This document shows, in pieces, positions 46,396 through 55,728 of a stretch of 64,000 nucleotides of DNA; the first letter of the stretch is position 1; every line of letters starts with the position of its first letter. Source of the DNA: Ghiorsea sp. Its GTDB lineage: Bacteria; Pseudomonadota; Zetaproteobacteria; Mariprofundales; Mariprofundaceae. The DNA lies in the NCBI GenBank assembly GCA_030949605.1, contig JAUZSH010000044.1, positions 1 through 64,000 on the forward strand, written 5' to 3'. Under the pieces are notes generated by a model, which was not told the DNA's origin, did no database searches, and saw only the letters and a list, made by a program, of their open reading frames with translations. Both the position numbers and the translations under genes were made by a program.

Positions 46396-46815
46396 TTATT
46401 CTTTCAAAGCTTTCACGGTGAGTGTGCTGCCATCTACTTCAATGATTTCAGCAAAACTTCCTTGTTCAATGTTATCTTCCGATTTGGCTTGCCATAAGAC
46501 ACCTTTGTATTTCACTCTGCCTTGGTTCTGAATGCTCTCAATGACTTCAACTTGCTGCCCAATCATGTGGGTTGTGCCATCGGAATTGGTAACGTCGTTC
46601 TTTTTGCGAAATGAAAGCAGTAATATATAAGTAACAGCAGATGCTGCGGCAAACACAAACAATTGCGTGGTTAAGCTTGGCTCTTGCCACCCCACGAAAG
46701 CTGCGGTGATGGCTGCACCACCTGCGAGTGCCAAAAGAAAGTAAGTGCCGCTCATCATTTCGATGATTAATAAGATAAAGGCGATAATCAGCCAAATGTG
46801 CCAATGCTCTATCAT
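46396..46815 (-). CDS. NfeD-family membrane protein
   Basis: Protein of 139 residues. Two to three membrane helices (HIWLIIAFILLIIEMM, then TQLFVFAAASAVTYILLLS) precede an OB-fold tail (HMIGQQVEVIESIQNQGRVK ... FAEIIEVDGSTLTVK). It is the short NfeD type that partners SPFH proteins. Operon with the stomatin gene, gap about 25 bases. Confidence 0.9.
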   Translation of the reverse strand: MIEHWHIWLIIAFILLIIEMMSGTYFLLALAGGAAITAAFVGWQEPSLTTQLFVFAAASAVTYILLLSFRKKNDVTNSDGTTHMIGQQVEVIESIQNQGRVKYKGVLWQAKSEDNIEQGSFAEIIEVDGSTLTVKALKE

Positions 46816-46928
46816 TGCTATACACGCTCCCTGATTCCATGATTATGCTGAAAGGTGGGCGTTTTATGTTGGGATAGCAAGGGTAAAAATTCATGGTTAT
46901 TATATCATAATCAAATTACCATTGGCGA

Positions 46929-47918
46929 ATGATAAAGATGGCTTGGATCTGTGTTGTATGTTGGGCAAGTATGCATATAAGTCATGCGGCGGTTGCGGTT
47001 CCAACGATAAGTATACATGATAGTATGACCGTGATAGATGCGAATACATGGCGAACCTCTGATGGTTGGAGCAATAGCACACCATTTCAAGTGGGCTGGC
47101 GCAGTGATCATGTGGATATTTTTGTCAATACGCCATCCAACAGCAGCTTACGTTTACGCTTGGATGATGCACCTTGTGTTTCAAATGTGATACAATGTTC
47201 TAATCAGATGTATGCATCGGGAGAGTATAGCAGCGTTAAACTACTGCCTTTTGGTTCAGTCACCTTTACGGCGCAAGTCGCTAAGGCTTCAGGCGTGGTT
47301 ACAGGTTTGTTTTTGTACACAGGCTCAAGTGATGGTCAGCCACATGATGAAATTGATATTGAATTTTTAGGTAAGGACACGACTAAAGTACAATTCAACT
47401 ACTATGTGAATGGTGTTGGGGGGCATGAAGTGTTGCTGCCTTTGGGCTTTGATGCTTCTATGGCTAGCCATAGGTATACCATTGCTTGGACGGATATTGG
47501 CATTGATTGGTATGTGGATGATGTCCTTTTGCATAGTGTTTCCAATCAAGGTCAGACCTTGCCTTCTCATGCTATGCGGATTTTTAGTAATCTTTGGGCA
47601 ACGACAGGTGTGGATACTTGGGCAGGGCCTTTTAGTTATCAGCAGACCCCCCTTTATGCTTATGTTGAGCGTATTGATTATGATTCGAGGGCAACAGTGC
47701 CAGCAACCAACACAACCAACACAACCAACACAACCAACACAACCAACACAACCAACACAACCAACACAGTCACGGAAGCATCAATTGATGGCACATCAGG
47801 GGGAGGCTGCATGACACCAGTCATGCCTTCTTTTGTATGGGTATGGATAGGTTTATTGTTATTGCCTTGGCGTGTATACCAAAACATGAGTGGTAGAGTG
47901 CCGATGGTTCGTAAGTGA
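46929..47918 (+). CDS. Secreted GH16 glycoside hydrolase with sorting-type C-terminus
   Basis: Protein of 329 residues. The signal peptide MIKMAWICVVCWASMHISHA leads a GH16 beta-jelly roll. The catalytic ExDxE motif is HDEIDIEFLG. The domain is typical of licheninase/laminarinase-type enzymes acting on beta-glucans. After the domain come Asn-Thr-Thr repeats, then SGGGC, a membrane helix (FVWVWIGLLLLPW) and basic residues, resembling tripartite CTERM sorting signals. The end overlaps waaC by four bases. Confidence 0.85.
   Translation: MIKMAWICVVCWASMHISHAAVAVPTISIHDSMTVIDANTWRTSDGWSNSTPFQVGWRSDHVDIFVNTPSNSSLRLRLDDAPCVSNVIQCSNQMYASGEYSSVKLLPFGSVTFTAQVAKASGVVTGLFLYTGSSDGQPHDEIDIEFLGKDTTKVQFNYYVNGVGGHEVLLPLGFDASMASHRYTIAWTDIGIDWYVDDVLLHSVSNQGQTLPSHAMRIFSNLWATTGVDTWAGPFSYQQTPLYAYVERIDYDSRATVPATNTTNTTNTTNTTNTTNTTNTVTEASIDGTSGGGCMTPVMPSFVWVWIGLLLLPWRVYQNMSGRVPMVRK
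47705..47767 (+). repeat. 9-bp coding microsatellite, seven copies
   Basis: Seven tandem copies of AACCAACAC encode an Asn-Thr-Thr run between the GH16 domain and the C-terminal anchor. The period is a multiple of three, so copy-number change would alter linker length without breaking the frame. Confidence 0.9.
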
Positions 47919-48940
47919 AAGTCTTAATCGTAAAACTCTCAGCCTTTGGCGACATTATCCACGCGCTTCCTGCCTTGGATGACGTGTTGGCGCGACCAGA
48001 AGTGGATGAAGTGCATTGGTTGGTGGACAGCCGCTTTAGCTTTGTGACCGAGGTGTTGCCGCCTGAAGTGGTGGTACATGAAGTGGCGATGAAAGGCGAA
48101 CACCCTTGGCGCGAAGTGCGGCGGGTGGTGAAACAACTGCGGGCTGAAAAGTTTGATTTGGCTTTGGATTTTCAAGGTTTAATCAAGTCATCGCTATTGG
48201 CGCGATTGATTTGCAAAAAAGTGTATGGCTTTGATTCTTCTATTATCCGTGAAAAACCTGCGTCATGGTTTGAATATGCGAGCAAGCCGCATCCTGATGA
48301 GGTGAATATCGCACAACAGGTGCGAAGAATTGCCCAAACACCATGGTTGTCGGATAAAGATTTAGCAAAACCTATTCCTTATCAAGCACCACGCATTTAT
48401 AAGCAGTTTGAAGCGGAGCTACCCGCTGAACTGGATGATTTAAAGCCTTGGGTGGTGTTCAACCTTGGTGGTTCATTTGCCACCAAAGAGTTACCAGACA
48501 AGACATGGCTTGAAGTGGGGAAAACGCTTAAGGATAAAGGTTATAACATTGTGTTTTGTTGGGGTAATGCCAAAGAAGAAGCCAAAGCCAAGCAGCTTAA
48601 TGAACAAGGTTTGGGTTATGTGTTGCCCAAACGCCTTTCAACCCCTGAATTATGCGTATTTTTTCAGAAGAGTTTTGCCGTCATTGCAGCCGACACGGGT
48701 GTTTTGCATTTGGCAGCGGCATTAGGCACACCAACCATCAGCTTTTGGGGACCAACACCAAGAGCGCGTAATGCGCCGCATGGTTCGCAAGATTATCATG
48801 TGGAGTCCAACCCTGATTGCGGACCTTGTATTCAAAAGACCTGTGATAATTTCATATGTATGGATATGATTCAAGCTGCTATGATGCTAAAGCATGTATT
48901 AAGCATCCAAGCCAAAGGTAAAGGTAGGAATGATGTTTAA
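47915..48940 (+). CDS. waaC: Lipopolysaccharide heptosyltransferase I
   Basis: Intact protein of 341 residues, GT9 family. KVLIVKLSAFGDIIHALPAL, then FDLALDFQGLIKSSLLARL and VIAADTGVLHLAAALGTPTI are the classic motifs. It would add the first heptose to Kdo on the inner face of the inner membrane. The C-terminal CGPCIQKTCDNFICMDMI cysteines are usual for WaaC. Its overlap with the GH16 gene suggests co-transcription. Confidence 0.9.
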   Translation: MKVLIVKLSAFGDIIHALPALDDVLARPEVDEVHWLVDSRFSFVTEVLPPEVVVHEVAMKGEHPWREVRRVVKQLRAEKFDLALDFQGLIKSSLLARLICKKVYGFDSSIIREKPASWFEYASKPHPDEVNIAQQVRRIAQTPWLSDKDLAKPIPYQAPRIYKQFEAELPAELDDLKPWVVFNLGGSFATKELPDKTWLEVGKTLKDKGYNIVFCWGNAKEEAKAKQLNEQGLGYVLPKRLSTPELCVFFQKSFAVIAADTGVLHLAAALGTPTISFWGPTPRARNAPHGSQDYHVESNPDCGPCIQKTCDNFICMDMIQAAMMLKHVLSIQAKGKGRNDV

Positions 48941-49667
48941 AATACTGTTCATCATGCTTGGGCTGCTACTTTCCCCCCAACAAGCTGCTTCCGCAACGGA
49001 CTGCTTCCCTTTTATCGGCGAAAAATACAAGTTTTCCGTCAATTGGGAGTTTGTCAACGCGGGTTATGCAGAGATTGAAGTCAGCAAAAAAGGCGACAGT
49101 GGTTATCGTATTTATAATTTTGCTCGAACCAATGGTTTTATCGATTTGTTTAAGCGAGTTCGCGACACACTGATTTCAGAAGGTGTTTGCTTGAATGGGG
49201 AGATGCAGAGCACACTCTTTTCCACAGATCAACTCGAACGTGATTATCGAGCCAAGAAGTTTGTTCGCTATTTGTATGAAGAAGATAAAGTGGAATTTAC
49301 GAAGAATGATAAAACCACGATGTTTGATGTACCCAAAGGTCATCTCAATGTGATTGATGCTTTTTATTTGACGCGCATGAGCCCACCAAGCCAAGCTAAA
49401 CCTTTGTCCATTCCCGTGTTTGATTCGGAAAAAAAGTATGATGTGACAGTAAAACTGTTGAAACACGAACGGATTAAAGCACCGTGGGGTAAGTGGGTGG
49501 ACTGCCTAGTGATTCAGCCCGAACTGAAAACGGAAGGTGTGTTCACCAGCGTGGGGGTGATTAAAATTTGGTTAACCAATGATGCACGAGCCATTCCACT
49601 AAAAATTACTGCAAAATTGAAAATTGGACGTATTGTTGTGCGCCTAACGGAGTATTCTAAATCATGA
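48933..49667 (+). CDS. DUF3108 periplasmic protein
   Basis: Protein of about 244 residues. The signal peptide FKILFIMLGLLLSPQQAASA is followed by a beta-rich domain (KYKFSVNWEFVNAGYAEIEV ... FTSVGVIKIWLTNDARAIPL) typical of DUF3108. It lies between heptosyltransferase and methyltransferase genes with start/stop overlaps, so an envelope role is likely. Function unknown. Confidence 0.85.
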   Translation: MFKILFIMLGLLLSPQQAASATDCFPFIGEKYKFSVNWEFVNAGYAEIEVSKKGDSGYRIYNFARTNGFIDLFKRVRDTLISEGVCLNGEMQSTLFSTDQLERDYRAKKFVRYLYEEDKVEFTKNDKTTMFDVPKGHLNVIDAFYLTRMSPPSQAKPLSIPVFDSEKKYDVTVKLLKHERIKAPWGKWVDCLVIQPELKTEGVFTSVGVIKIWLTNDARAIPLKITAKLKIGRIVVRLTEYSKS

Positions 49668-50239
49668 GTGAAAATAAAAATAAACCATTAAACCCTTATG
49701 AGGACTTCTTTTATCATCATAGGCCCCGATTAACAGGCATTGCAGCTTTAATCGTTATTTTCTTTGCCAATCCCACATTGGAGTCGCTATGCCTTGGTTC
49801 AATCATTGTCATTTTGGGTGAAATGGGGCGGACATGGGCATTGGGCTATATTGATAAAGATGCAGAGCTTGCAACCACTGGTCCTTATGCCTTTACGCGC
49901 AACCCTTTGTATGTGTTTAACAGTACCATGTTCATTGGTTTTTGTGTGCTGGGCAATAATGTGATTGCGGCATTGGTTGCAGCGGTTATTTTTGTTTGGA
50001 TTTATAAGGTTGTGATTGGTATTGAAGCCGAACGTATGGTTGATTTGTTTGGTGAGAGTTATGCCAAGTGGTCGGAGCATGTGCCGTTGTTTTTTCCGCG
50101 CTTAACGCCTTGGAAAGATAGAGCCAGAAAAGCATATTCATTCAGCTTGATGCTGGGGCATAAAGAACCCAAACATTGGTTTGGCACTGTTGTTGGGTTA
50201 TCTATTTTCTACGCTATTTATTACTTTCAACAAGGCTAA
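49664..50239 (+). CDS. Isoprenylcysteine-methyltransferase-like membrane protein
   Basis: Protein of 191 residues with four to five membrane helices. GPYAFTRNPLYVFNSTMFIG is the RNPLY motif of ICMT/PEMT-type SAM-dependent methyltransferases, followed by EAERMVDLFGESYAKWSEHV. The substrate is unknown, probably a membrane lipid or envelope glycan. The start overlaps the previous stop. Confidence 0.85.
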   Translation: MSENKNKPLNPYEDFFYHHRPRLTGIAALIVIFFANPTLESLCLGSIIVILGEMGRTWALGYIDKDAELATTGPYAFTRNPLYVFNSTMFIGFCVLGNNVIAALVAAVIFVWIYKVVIGIEAERMVDLFGESYAKWSEHVPLFFPRLTPWKDRARKAYSFSLMLGHKEPKHWFGTVVGLSIFYAIYYFQQG

Positions 50240-50244
50240 ACGCA

Positions 50245-51402
50245 TTGCGTTTGCAGCCATTATTCAAATACATTTTTATTGGGCTTTGGCTGCTTGCCGC
50301 AGTCCTTGCATGGCAATCGGTAGAGCGAAAACCGACTTGGTCACCCATTGCTTGGCCGAGTATTGAAAAGAGTGATATTGTACAACCTTTGTATCAAACT
50401 CAGCTGGTTCCCAATGCGGGGCAACTCTCCAGCCATAGTGTAAGCACAACAGTCTTGCCATCGGGTGATTTGATTGCCTTTTGGTTTGGTGGCTCGCGTG
50501 AAGGTGGCAAAGATGTACAAATTTTCCAAAGTTATTTTGATGTAAAAACACAGATCTGGTCAGCACCCCAAGGCATACTCAATGTGCCGCAACTGGGTGA
50601 GGACTTGGGGCGTTATATTGGCAAGATTGGTAATCCGCTGGTGTTTGTGGATAAGCAACATCAGATGTGGCTTTATTTTGTGACTGTTTCGTATGGTGGA
50701 TGGGCTGGAAGCAGCATCAATGTGATGACTTCGCCTGATTTGGGCAAACATTGGGGTCAGCCAAAGAAGTTAATCACTTCACCCTTCATCAATGTGAGTA
50801 CACTGGTGCGCAATACTATGTATGCACTCGAAGATGGCAGTATGTTGCTGCCTGTTTATCATGAGTTTGCAGCACAATTTCCTGAGTTGTTGCGAATTTC
50901 AAAAGATGCTGAAGTCATCGAAAAAGTTCGAATGTTTGGACATAGTGGCGGGATACAACCATCGCTGGTTCAAGGTAAGGATGATGAAACCTATGCTTTT
51001 ATGCGTTCAGGTTCACATACCAACGATTGGAAGGTGATTCGCCTTAAAAGCACAGATGAAGGGCAAACGTGGCAAGACTTTACACTCACCGAACTGCCCA
51101 ATCCCAATTCCGCGCAAATTGTTGCTAAAGTAGATGAAAACTTGTGGGTTTGGATTGGCAATCATAACCCCGAGCATCGTCAAGACCTCACCCTTGCTGT
51201 GACGGATGACTTGGAAGGTCAATGGCGGGTGGTGTATACATTTGAAGATGGTCAACAGGGTGAGGCATACTCCTATCCAGCTATTGTTCAAGGCAAAGAT
51301 GGTGTCTGGCATTTGCTGTACACGGCGAACCGTAAACATATCAAACATGTGCAATTTAATCGGGCTTGGTTGACGCAAGTGATGGGTAAGGTGAAGCCAT
51401 GA
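50245..51402 (+). CDS. Sialidase-like (BNR) exported enzyme
   Basis: Protein of 385 residues from a TTG at 50245. It has an N-terminal membrane anchor (YIFIGLWLLAAVLAWQS) and then a six-bladed propeller of the exo-alpha-sialidase family, with BNR/Asp-box motifs such as SPDLGKHWGQP and STDEGQTWQDF and the substrate-side EGGKDVQ. AAGG lies upstream of the TTG. Upstream in-frame starts fall inside the previous gene. The true substrate may not be sialic acid. Confidence 0.83.
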   Translation: MRLQPLFKYIFIGLWLLAAVLAWQSVERKPTWSPIAWPSIEKSDIVQPLYQTQLVPNAGQLSSHSVSTTVLPSGDLIAFWFGGSREGGKDVQIFQSYFDVKTQIWSAPQGILNVPQLGEDLGRYIGKIGNPLVFVDKQHQMWLYFVTVSYGGWAGSSINVMTSPDLGKHWGQPKKLITSPFINVSTLVRNTMYALEDGSMLLPVYHEFAAQFPELLRISKDAEVIEKVRMFGHSGGIQPSLVQGKDDETYAFMRSGSHTNDWKVIRLKSTDEGQTWQDFTLTELPNPNSAQIVAKVDENLWVWIGNHNPEHRQDLTLAVTDDLEGQWRVVYTFEDGQQGEAYSYPAIVQGKDGVWHLLYTANRKHIKHVQFNRAWLTQVMGKVKP

Positions 51403-51953
51403 CTTTGGGTTTAACTTTATTTTTAGGTTGGTTGTGTTTGTCGTGGCTGCATTGCTTGCGCCCTGATGCCGCATTGAAAACAAAGTGGCTTGTGCTGCTT
51501 ATTGTTTTGCCTCTGACGATTTATCCCTTTGTTTATGGTTCTGTATGGTGGCTGAGAGGACTGACTGGTGATTTGAGTATCATCAGCACGGTTTGGCTGG
51601 GGCTTGCCATGTATCACATCATGACGAGTCAATGTTTGTTTGCCCAAGGTGAGCGTAAGTTACTGACTTGGGCAGTTGCAGGGGTTGGTTTAGTGTTTTA
51701 CCCACTTACTTTGGGCATGGGCAACATGGACCCTTATGTTTGGGGTTATGCCAATGGCTATATGTTGGCTGCAGTGTTGGGTTTGAGTTTGTTTGCCTTT
51801 GTTCGGGGCTACGTTGTACTTGCCAGTATGCTGATGTTGTCGGTATTGGCTTGGATTATGGGCTTGTTGCAATCCAATAACCTATGGGACTATCTGCTTG
51901 ACCCATTTATCTTCTTTTTGGCGCTAGCGAGGTGTCTGCGATGCAAAGCCTAA
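51399..51953 (+). CDS. Multi-helix membrane protein, unknown
   Basis: Protein of 184 residues with about six hydrophobic helices (LTLFLGWLCLSWLHCL, WLVLLIVLPLTIYPFVYG, GYMLAAVLGLSLFAFVRGYV). No catalytic motif. It overlaps both the sialidase-like gene and the sulfatase-type gene and is part of this envelope operon. I do not recognise a named family. Confidence 0.75.
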   Translation: MTLGLTLFLGWLCLSWLHCLRPDAALKTKWLVLLIVLPLTIYPFVYGSVWWLRGLTGDLSIISTVWLGLAMYHIMTSQCLFAQGERKLLTWAVAGVGLVFYPLTLGMGNMDPYVWGYANGYMLAAVLGLSLFAFVRGYVVLASMLMLSVLAWIMGLLQSNNLWDYLLDPFIFFLALARCLRCKA

Positions 51954-53881
51954 ACCTTCGGCAACGACCAACATGGTTTTTTCTACGCTTATTTGCCGTA
52001 TTTTTACTTCTGTTCCTTTTGCTTCGCCTTGCTTTTTTATGGGTGTATCCGCATGAGTTTGCCGACCTAAGCTTGGGACAAACCTTGTATGCCATGCTGA
52101 AAGGTGCGTGGTTTATGGATGCTTCTATTACCATGATTTTTTTAGGCATTCCTTTTTTGTTGGCCTATTTACCACTGCAATGGCTTGTGTCGCAGTGGTA
52201 TTTAAAGCTAGTAAGTTGGTATGCTTTTGTGGTGCTATTTTCCTTTATCATGATGGGCATTGGCGATTTATTATATTTCGGCATGGTGCATAGGCATACA
52301 GGGCAAGAGCTGGCAGCCGCCTTGGACACATCAATGGGTTCGATGTTGGATATGGTGCTGTCTGCTTATTGGATATATTTCATGGCTTTTGCTGTGGTCA
52401 TGGCGGTATCGGCAAGGCTTTGGCATCGGTATATGATGCCGCCAACAGACATCCAGCATATACGCATGGGCTGGATGCGCATACCATTTTTTGTGAGCAT
52501 GTTTCTTATCATCTTGCTAACCATGCGTGGCGGTATTGAAAGCAAGCCTATCAAAACAGTGTTTGCCTACAATGAGGGCAGTATGGCGCAAGGACATTTA
52601 ACATTAAACGGCGTGTTTGCCACTTTGCATAGCTTAAATGCGTCAAAAATGCGTGTGCCAGATTTTATGCCAGAGCAGGATGCTGAAGCGATTGTGCAAA
52701 CGATTTATCACTCCAAGTATGAAACATATCCCAATCCTGATTACCCCTTGATGCGTGAGCGCAGCAGTATATACCCTGAGCAAGGGAAGCTGAATGTGGT
52801 GGTTTTGTTGCTGGAAAGTTGGGACCCTGATTTTATTGACATCACCCGTGAGCTTGCAGGTAAAGAATCGTATGGTGTCACACCTCACTACAATGCCTTA
52901 GCCAAAAAAGGTCGGCTTTACACTAATTTTTATGCCAATGGGCAACGATCCATTGATGGTATTGCCGCAGTGATTGCAGGCATTCCTCGTGTGCCAGGGG
53001 CAGGTGGTATTGGCGAAGGCATTGAGGTTAATGGTGTGGGTTGGTTGGGTGATATTGCCAAGCAGCAAGGTTATGCCACTTCATTTCTCAGCGGCTCATA
53101 CCGTCATTCGTTTTATATGGATAAAGTTTCTGCGCTTGCGGGTTTCGACACCTATTATGGTTCTGAAGACTTAACATCATTGCACCCTAATCCGCCCAAG
53201 TCGCATTGGGGTGGTTGGGATTATGACCTGTTTATGAAAGGTCATGAATTATATGCTAAAACCAAGCAGCCATTTTTGAGTGTGATGTTTTCAGTGAGTA
53301 CACATACGCCTTGGGCATTGCCTGAGCCGCGCTTTAAGAAGTTTGATGGTGATTCTGATGCAGAACGATTTTTAAATACCATGTATTATACCGATTGGGC
53401 ATTGGGTAAGTTTTTTGATGGCGTTGCCAAGTCTGATTACGCCAAAAATACTATTTTTATACTCCTTGCCGACCATGCCAGCGGCAATATGCCTCACCCT
53501 GATATGCGCGCACAATACCGTATTCCACTGTTGATACTTGCACCCAACCTTGAAGCTGGTCTTGACGATAGATTGAGCAGTCAAATTGATTTGATTCCAA
53601 CGATTATTGATTTGGCAGGCTGGAAAAAGAGCCGTTATGCCAGCTTGGGCATATCGATAGTTGATGATAGTGTAAAACCCAGTGTCATTTTTGGGCGCGA
53701 TGCTATGACAGGGCGCATTGAAGAAAATGAAGCTTTGGTGGTGCGGAGCTTGGATAGGTTAACTTACAGTGAAGGTGAGCCTAAGCAAATTCAAGCGGCT
53801 GAAACACGGCTGAAAGCGCAAGTACAAGTGTTACTGAATGCTTGGCAGCATAATAGCTTGATGCAAGTGAATGATGAGTAA
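51941..53881 (+). CDS. LTA-synthase/phosphoglycerol-transferase family (sulfatase fold)
   Basis: Protein of about 646 residues. Five N-terminal membrane helices precede a periplasmic alkaline-phosphatase-fold domain: VVVLLLESWDPDFI (metal-binding E), NFYANGQRSIDGIAAVIAGI (the nucleophile Thr/Ser region is GQRSID), and FILLADHASGNMP (D-H). It would transfer a phosphate-containing group in the envelope or cleave phospholipid head groups (OpgB/LtaS group). The start ATG follows AGCGAGG. Confidence 0.87.
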   Translation: MQSLNLRQRPTWFFLRLFAVFLLLFLLLRLAFLWVYPHEFADLSLGQTLYAMLKGAWFMDASITMIFLGIPFLLAYLPLQWLVSQWYLKLVSWYAFVVLFSFIMMGIGDLLYFGMVHRHTGQELAAALDTSMGSMLDMVLSAYWIYFMAFAVVMAVSARLWHRYMMPPTDIQHIRMGWMRIPFFVSMFLIILLTMRGGIESKPIKTVFAYNEGSMAQGHLTLNGVFATLHSLNASKMRVPDFMPEQDAEAIVQTIYHSKYETYPNPDYPLMRERSSIYPEQGKLNVVVLLLESWDPDFIDITRELAGKESYGVTPHYNALAKKGRLYTNFYANGQRSIDGIAAVIAGIPRVPGAGGIGEGIEVNGVGWLGDIAKQQGYATSFLSGSYRHSFYMDKVSALAGFDTYYGSEDLTSLHPNPPKSHWGGWDYDLFMKGHELYAKTKQPFLSVMFSVSTHTPWALPEPRFKKFDGDSDAERFLNTMYYTDWALGKFFDGVAKSDYAKNTIFILLADHASGNMPHPDMRAQYRIPLLILAPNLEAGLDDRLSSQIDLIPTIIDLAGWKKSRYASLGISIVDDSVKPSVIFGRDAMTGRIEENEALVVRSLDRLTYSEGEPKQIQAAETRLKAQVQVLLNAWQHNSLMQVNDE

Positions 53882-54986
53882 ACTCAAAGTGATGGAGCTA
53901 TGTTGCTCGCCGAATAAAGGTGGCTTAGAGCTTTATTATGCTGATATTTGTAATACGTTACACGATGAATGTGATGTGCTTCAAGTGGTTGGTCAAGGTT
54001 CGCAGATTGCTCCACTTTTAAAACAAAAGCCTGTCATCAGCATCAAAAAAACAGCACGTTATTTACCACTGTTTGCAGCATTAAAGTTAGCCAATGTGAT
54101 TGATAAACACGGCATTGAAATTATCCATTTGCATTGGAACCATGATTTAACGCTGGTGGTATTGGCTAAGATTTTTTCAAAAAATAAACCCAAAATTATG
54201 CTGACACGGCATATGCAGTTCCCAAGCCGAAAAGACAGTGTTTTTCATCGCTTTCTGTATAAAAACATCGACCATATCATGGCAATCACCCAAACCATGG
54301 CGAAAGATTTGAAGCGGTTTATCCCAGAAGATGTGCAACCTACTATTTCAGTCAATTACTTGGGTGTTTCGCCTGCAAAACAAGCGGATAAACAAGTGAT
54401 TCAGCAACGAAGAACGCAGTATGATGCGGATGGTTCGCATTTCCTTATCGCCCTTGTTGGGCGCATTGATTATGATAAAGGGCATGAGTTTTTATTGGCT
54501 GCGCTAAAGATTGCTAAAGATAAAGGTCTTCCTTTCAAAGCTTTGATTGTGGGGCATCCCATGCAGGAAAGTTATCTTGAAAGATTGAAGCAAAAGGTCG
54601 TTGATGCAGGGCTTGAACAACAGATGGTATTTACGGGCTTTGTGGATAACCCCAAGGAACTGATGCAAGCTTGTGATGTGTTGATATTACCCACCATTGA
54701 AGAGACCTTTGGTTTGGTGCTGATTGAGGCGATGAGTGTGGGTATACCTGTGATTGGCAGTAATCGTGGTGGCGTACCTGAGATTATAAGTCACCAAAAA
54801 ACAGGGTTGTTGTTTGAATCGACGGATGCCCAAAGTTTGTTTGATGCGCTGAATGTGTTGTATCAATCACCTGAAACAGCCCTTAGATATGCCGATAAGG
54901 GATTGGACGTGGTGCAGGATAAGTTTGATAAACAAGAACACCTGAATCGTTTGCTGCAAACATTGAGGGAGGTCGTTGATGCCTGA
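53874..54986 (+). CDS. Glycosyltransferase family 4
   Basis: Protein of about 370 residues. The N-terminal KVMELCCSPNKGGLELYYAD is a GT4 glycine loop; C-terminal IALVGRIDYDKGHEFLLAAL and LPTIEETFGLVLIEAMSVGI, then PVIGSNRGGVPEII, are the GT4 nucleotide-sugar motifs (E-x7-E). It is soluble and likely builds LPS core. Two ATG codons overlap the previous stop. Confidence 0.88.
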   Translation: MSKLKVMELCCSPNKGGLELYYADICNTLHDECDVLQVVGQGSQIAPLLKQKPVISIKKTARYLPLFAALKLANVIDKHGIEIIHLHWNHDLTLVVLAKIFSKNKPKIMLTRHMQFPSRKDSVFHRFLYKNIDHIMAITQTMAKDLKRFIPEDVQPTISVNYLGVSPAKQADKQVIQQRRTQYDADGSHFLIALVGRIDYDKGHEFLLAALKIAKDKGLPFKALIVGHPMQESYLERLKQKVVDAGLEQQMVFTGFVDNPKELMQACDVLILPTIEETFGLVLIEAMSVGIPVIGSNRGGVPEIISHQKTGLLFESTDAQSLFDALNVLYQSPETALRYADKGLDVVQDKFDKQEHLNRLLQTLREVVDA

Positions 54987-55728
54987 TATATCGGTGGTGA
55001 TGATTACTAAAAATGCCGAGCGCAAGCTTGAGCAATGCCTTGCTTCATTAAGCAGCTTTCCAGAGGTTATCATTTACGATAATGGTTCAACCGATAACAC
55101 CTTAGACATTGCTGCTAAATTTCCCAATGTCAAAATCTTTGAGGGCGAGTTTTTCGGTTTTGGCGAAACCAAAAAACATGCATCTACGCTTGCCAGCCAT
55201 GATTGGGTGTTTTCTTTGGATGCAGATGAAGTGGTGTCGGTTGAGTTAGCCAAGGAATTGCAAAGTATCAATTTGGATACGCAAAGCTGCTACCAAGTGC
55301 GCCGAGATAATTATTATCGCGGTAAACATATCAAATGTTGTGGCTGGTATCCTGAATATATTGTGCGGCTTTATCATCGTGGGGTAACCAACTTCTCTCA
55401 TGCCAAAGTGCATGAAACGATTGAAAGCAAAGGTTTACACATTAAAAAACTACATGCACCGATTGAACATTATTCGTTTGATTCTGTGGCAGACTTTTTG
55501 GTGAAAATTCAAAGTTACTCTGAGATTTATGCCAATGATATGCAGGGTAAAAAGCAAGTTTCGGTGTTGGCAGGGGTAGGTCGAGGACTGTTTGCTTTTA
55601 TCAAGAGCTACTTTTTTCGCAAGGGCATGTTTTGTGGTTTTGAAGGTTTGGTGATTGCCTTTTTTCATGGCTTAGGCACAACGGTGAAATACTTAAAACT
55701 GTATGAGAAAAACAACCCTAAGCCGTAA
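54979..55728 (+). CDS. WaaE-like family 2 glycosyltransferase
   Basis: Protein of 249 residues. DISVVMITKNAERKLEQCLA, then IIYDNGSTDNT and WVFSLDADEVVSVELA supply the GT2 acidic motifs. YYRGKHIKCCGWYPEYIVRL with HAKVHETI is typical of the WaaE/KdtX lipopolysaccharide-core beta-glucosyltransferase group. It overlaps the GT4 gene by 8 bases and the next gene's end on the opposite strand by 11. Confidence 0.85.
   Translation: MPDISVVMITKNAERKLEQCLASLSSFPEVIIYDNGSTDNTLDIAAKFPNVKIFEGEFFGFGETKKHASTLASHDWVFSLDADEVVSVELAKELQSINLDTQSCYQVRRDNYYRGKHIKCCGWYPEYIVRLYHRGVTNFSHAKVHETIESKGLHIKKLHAPIEHYSFDSVADFLVKIQSYSEIYANDMQGKKQVSVLAGVGRGLFAFIKSYFFRKGMFCGFEGLVIAFFHGLGTTVKYLKLYEKNNPKP

Noticed and set aside
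47410-47814. Frame encoding a Gln-Pro-Thr repeat
   Set aside because: It is a shadow of the GH16 gene; the repeat is the same 9-bp microsatellite read in another frame.
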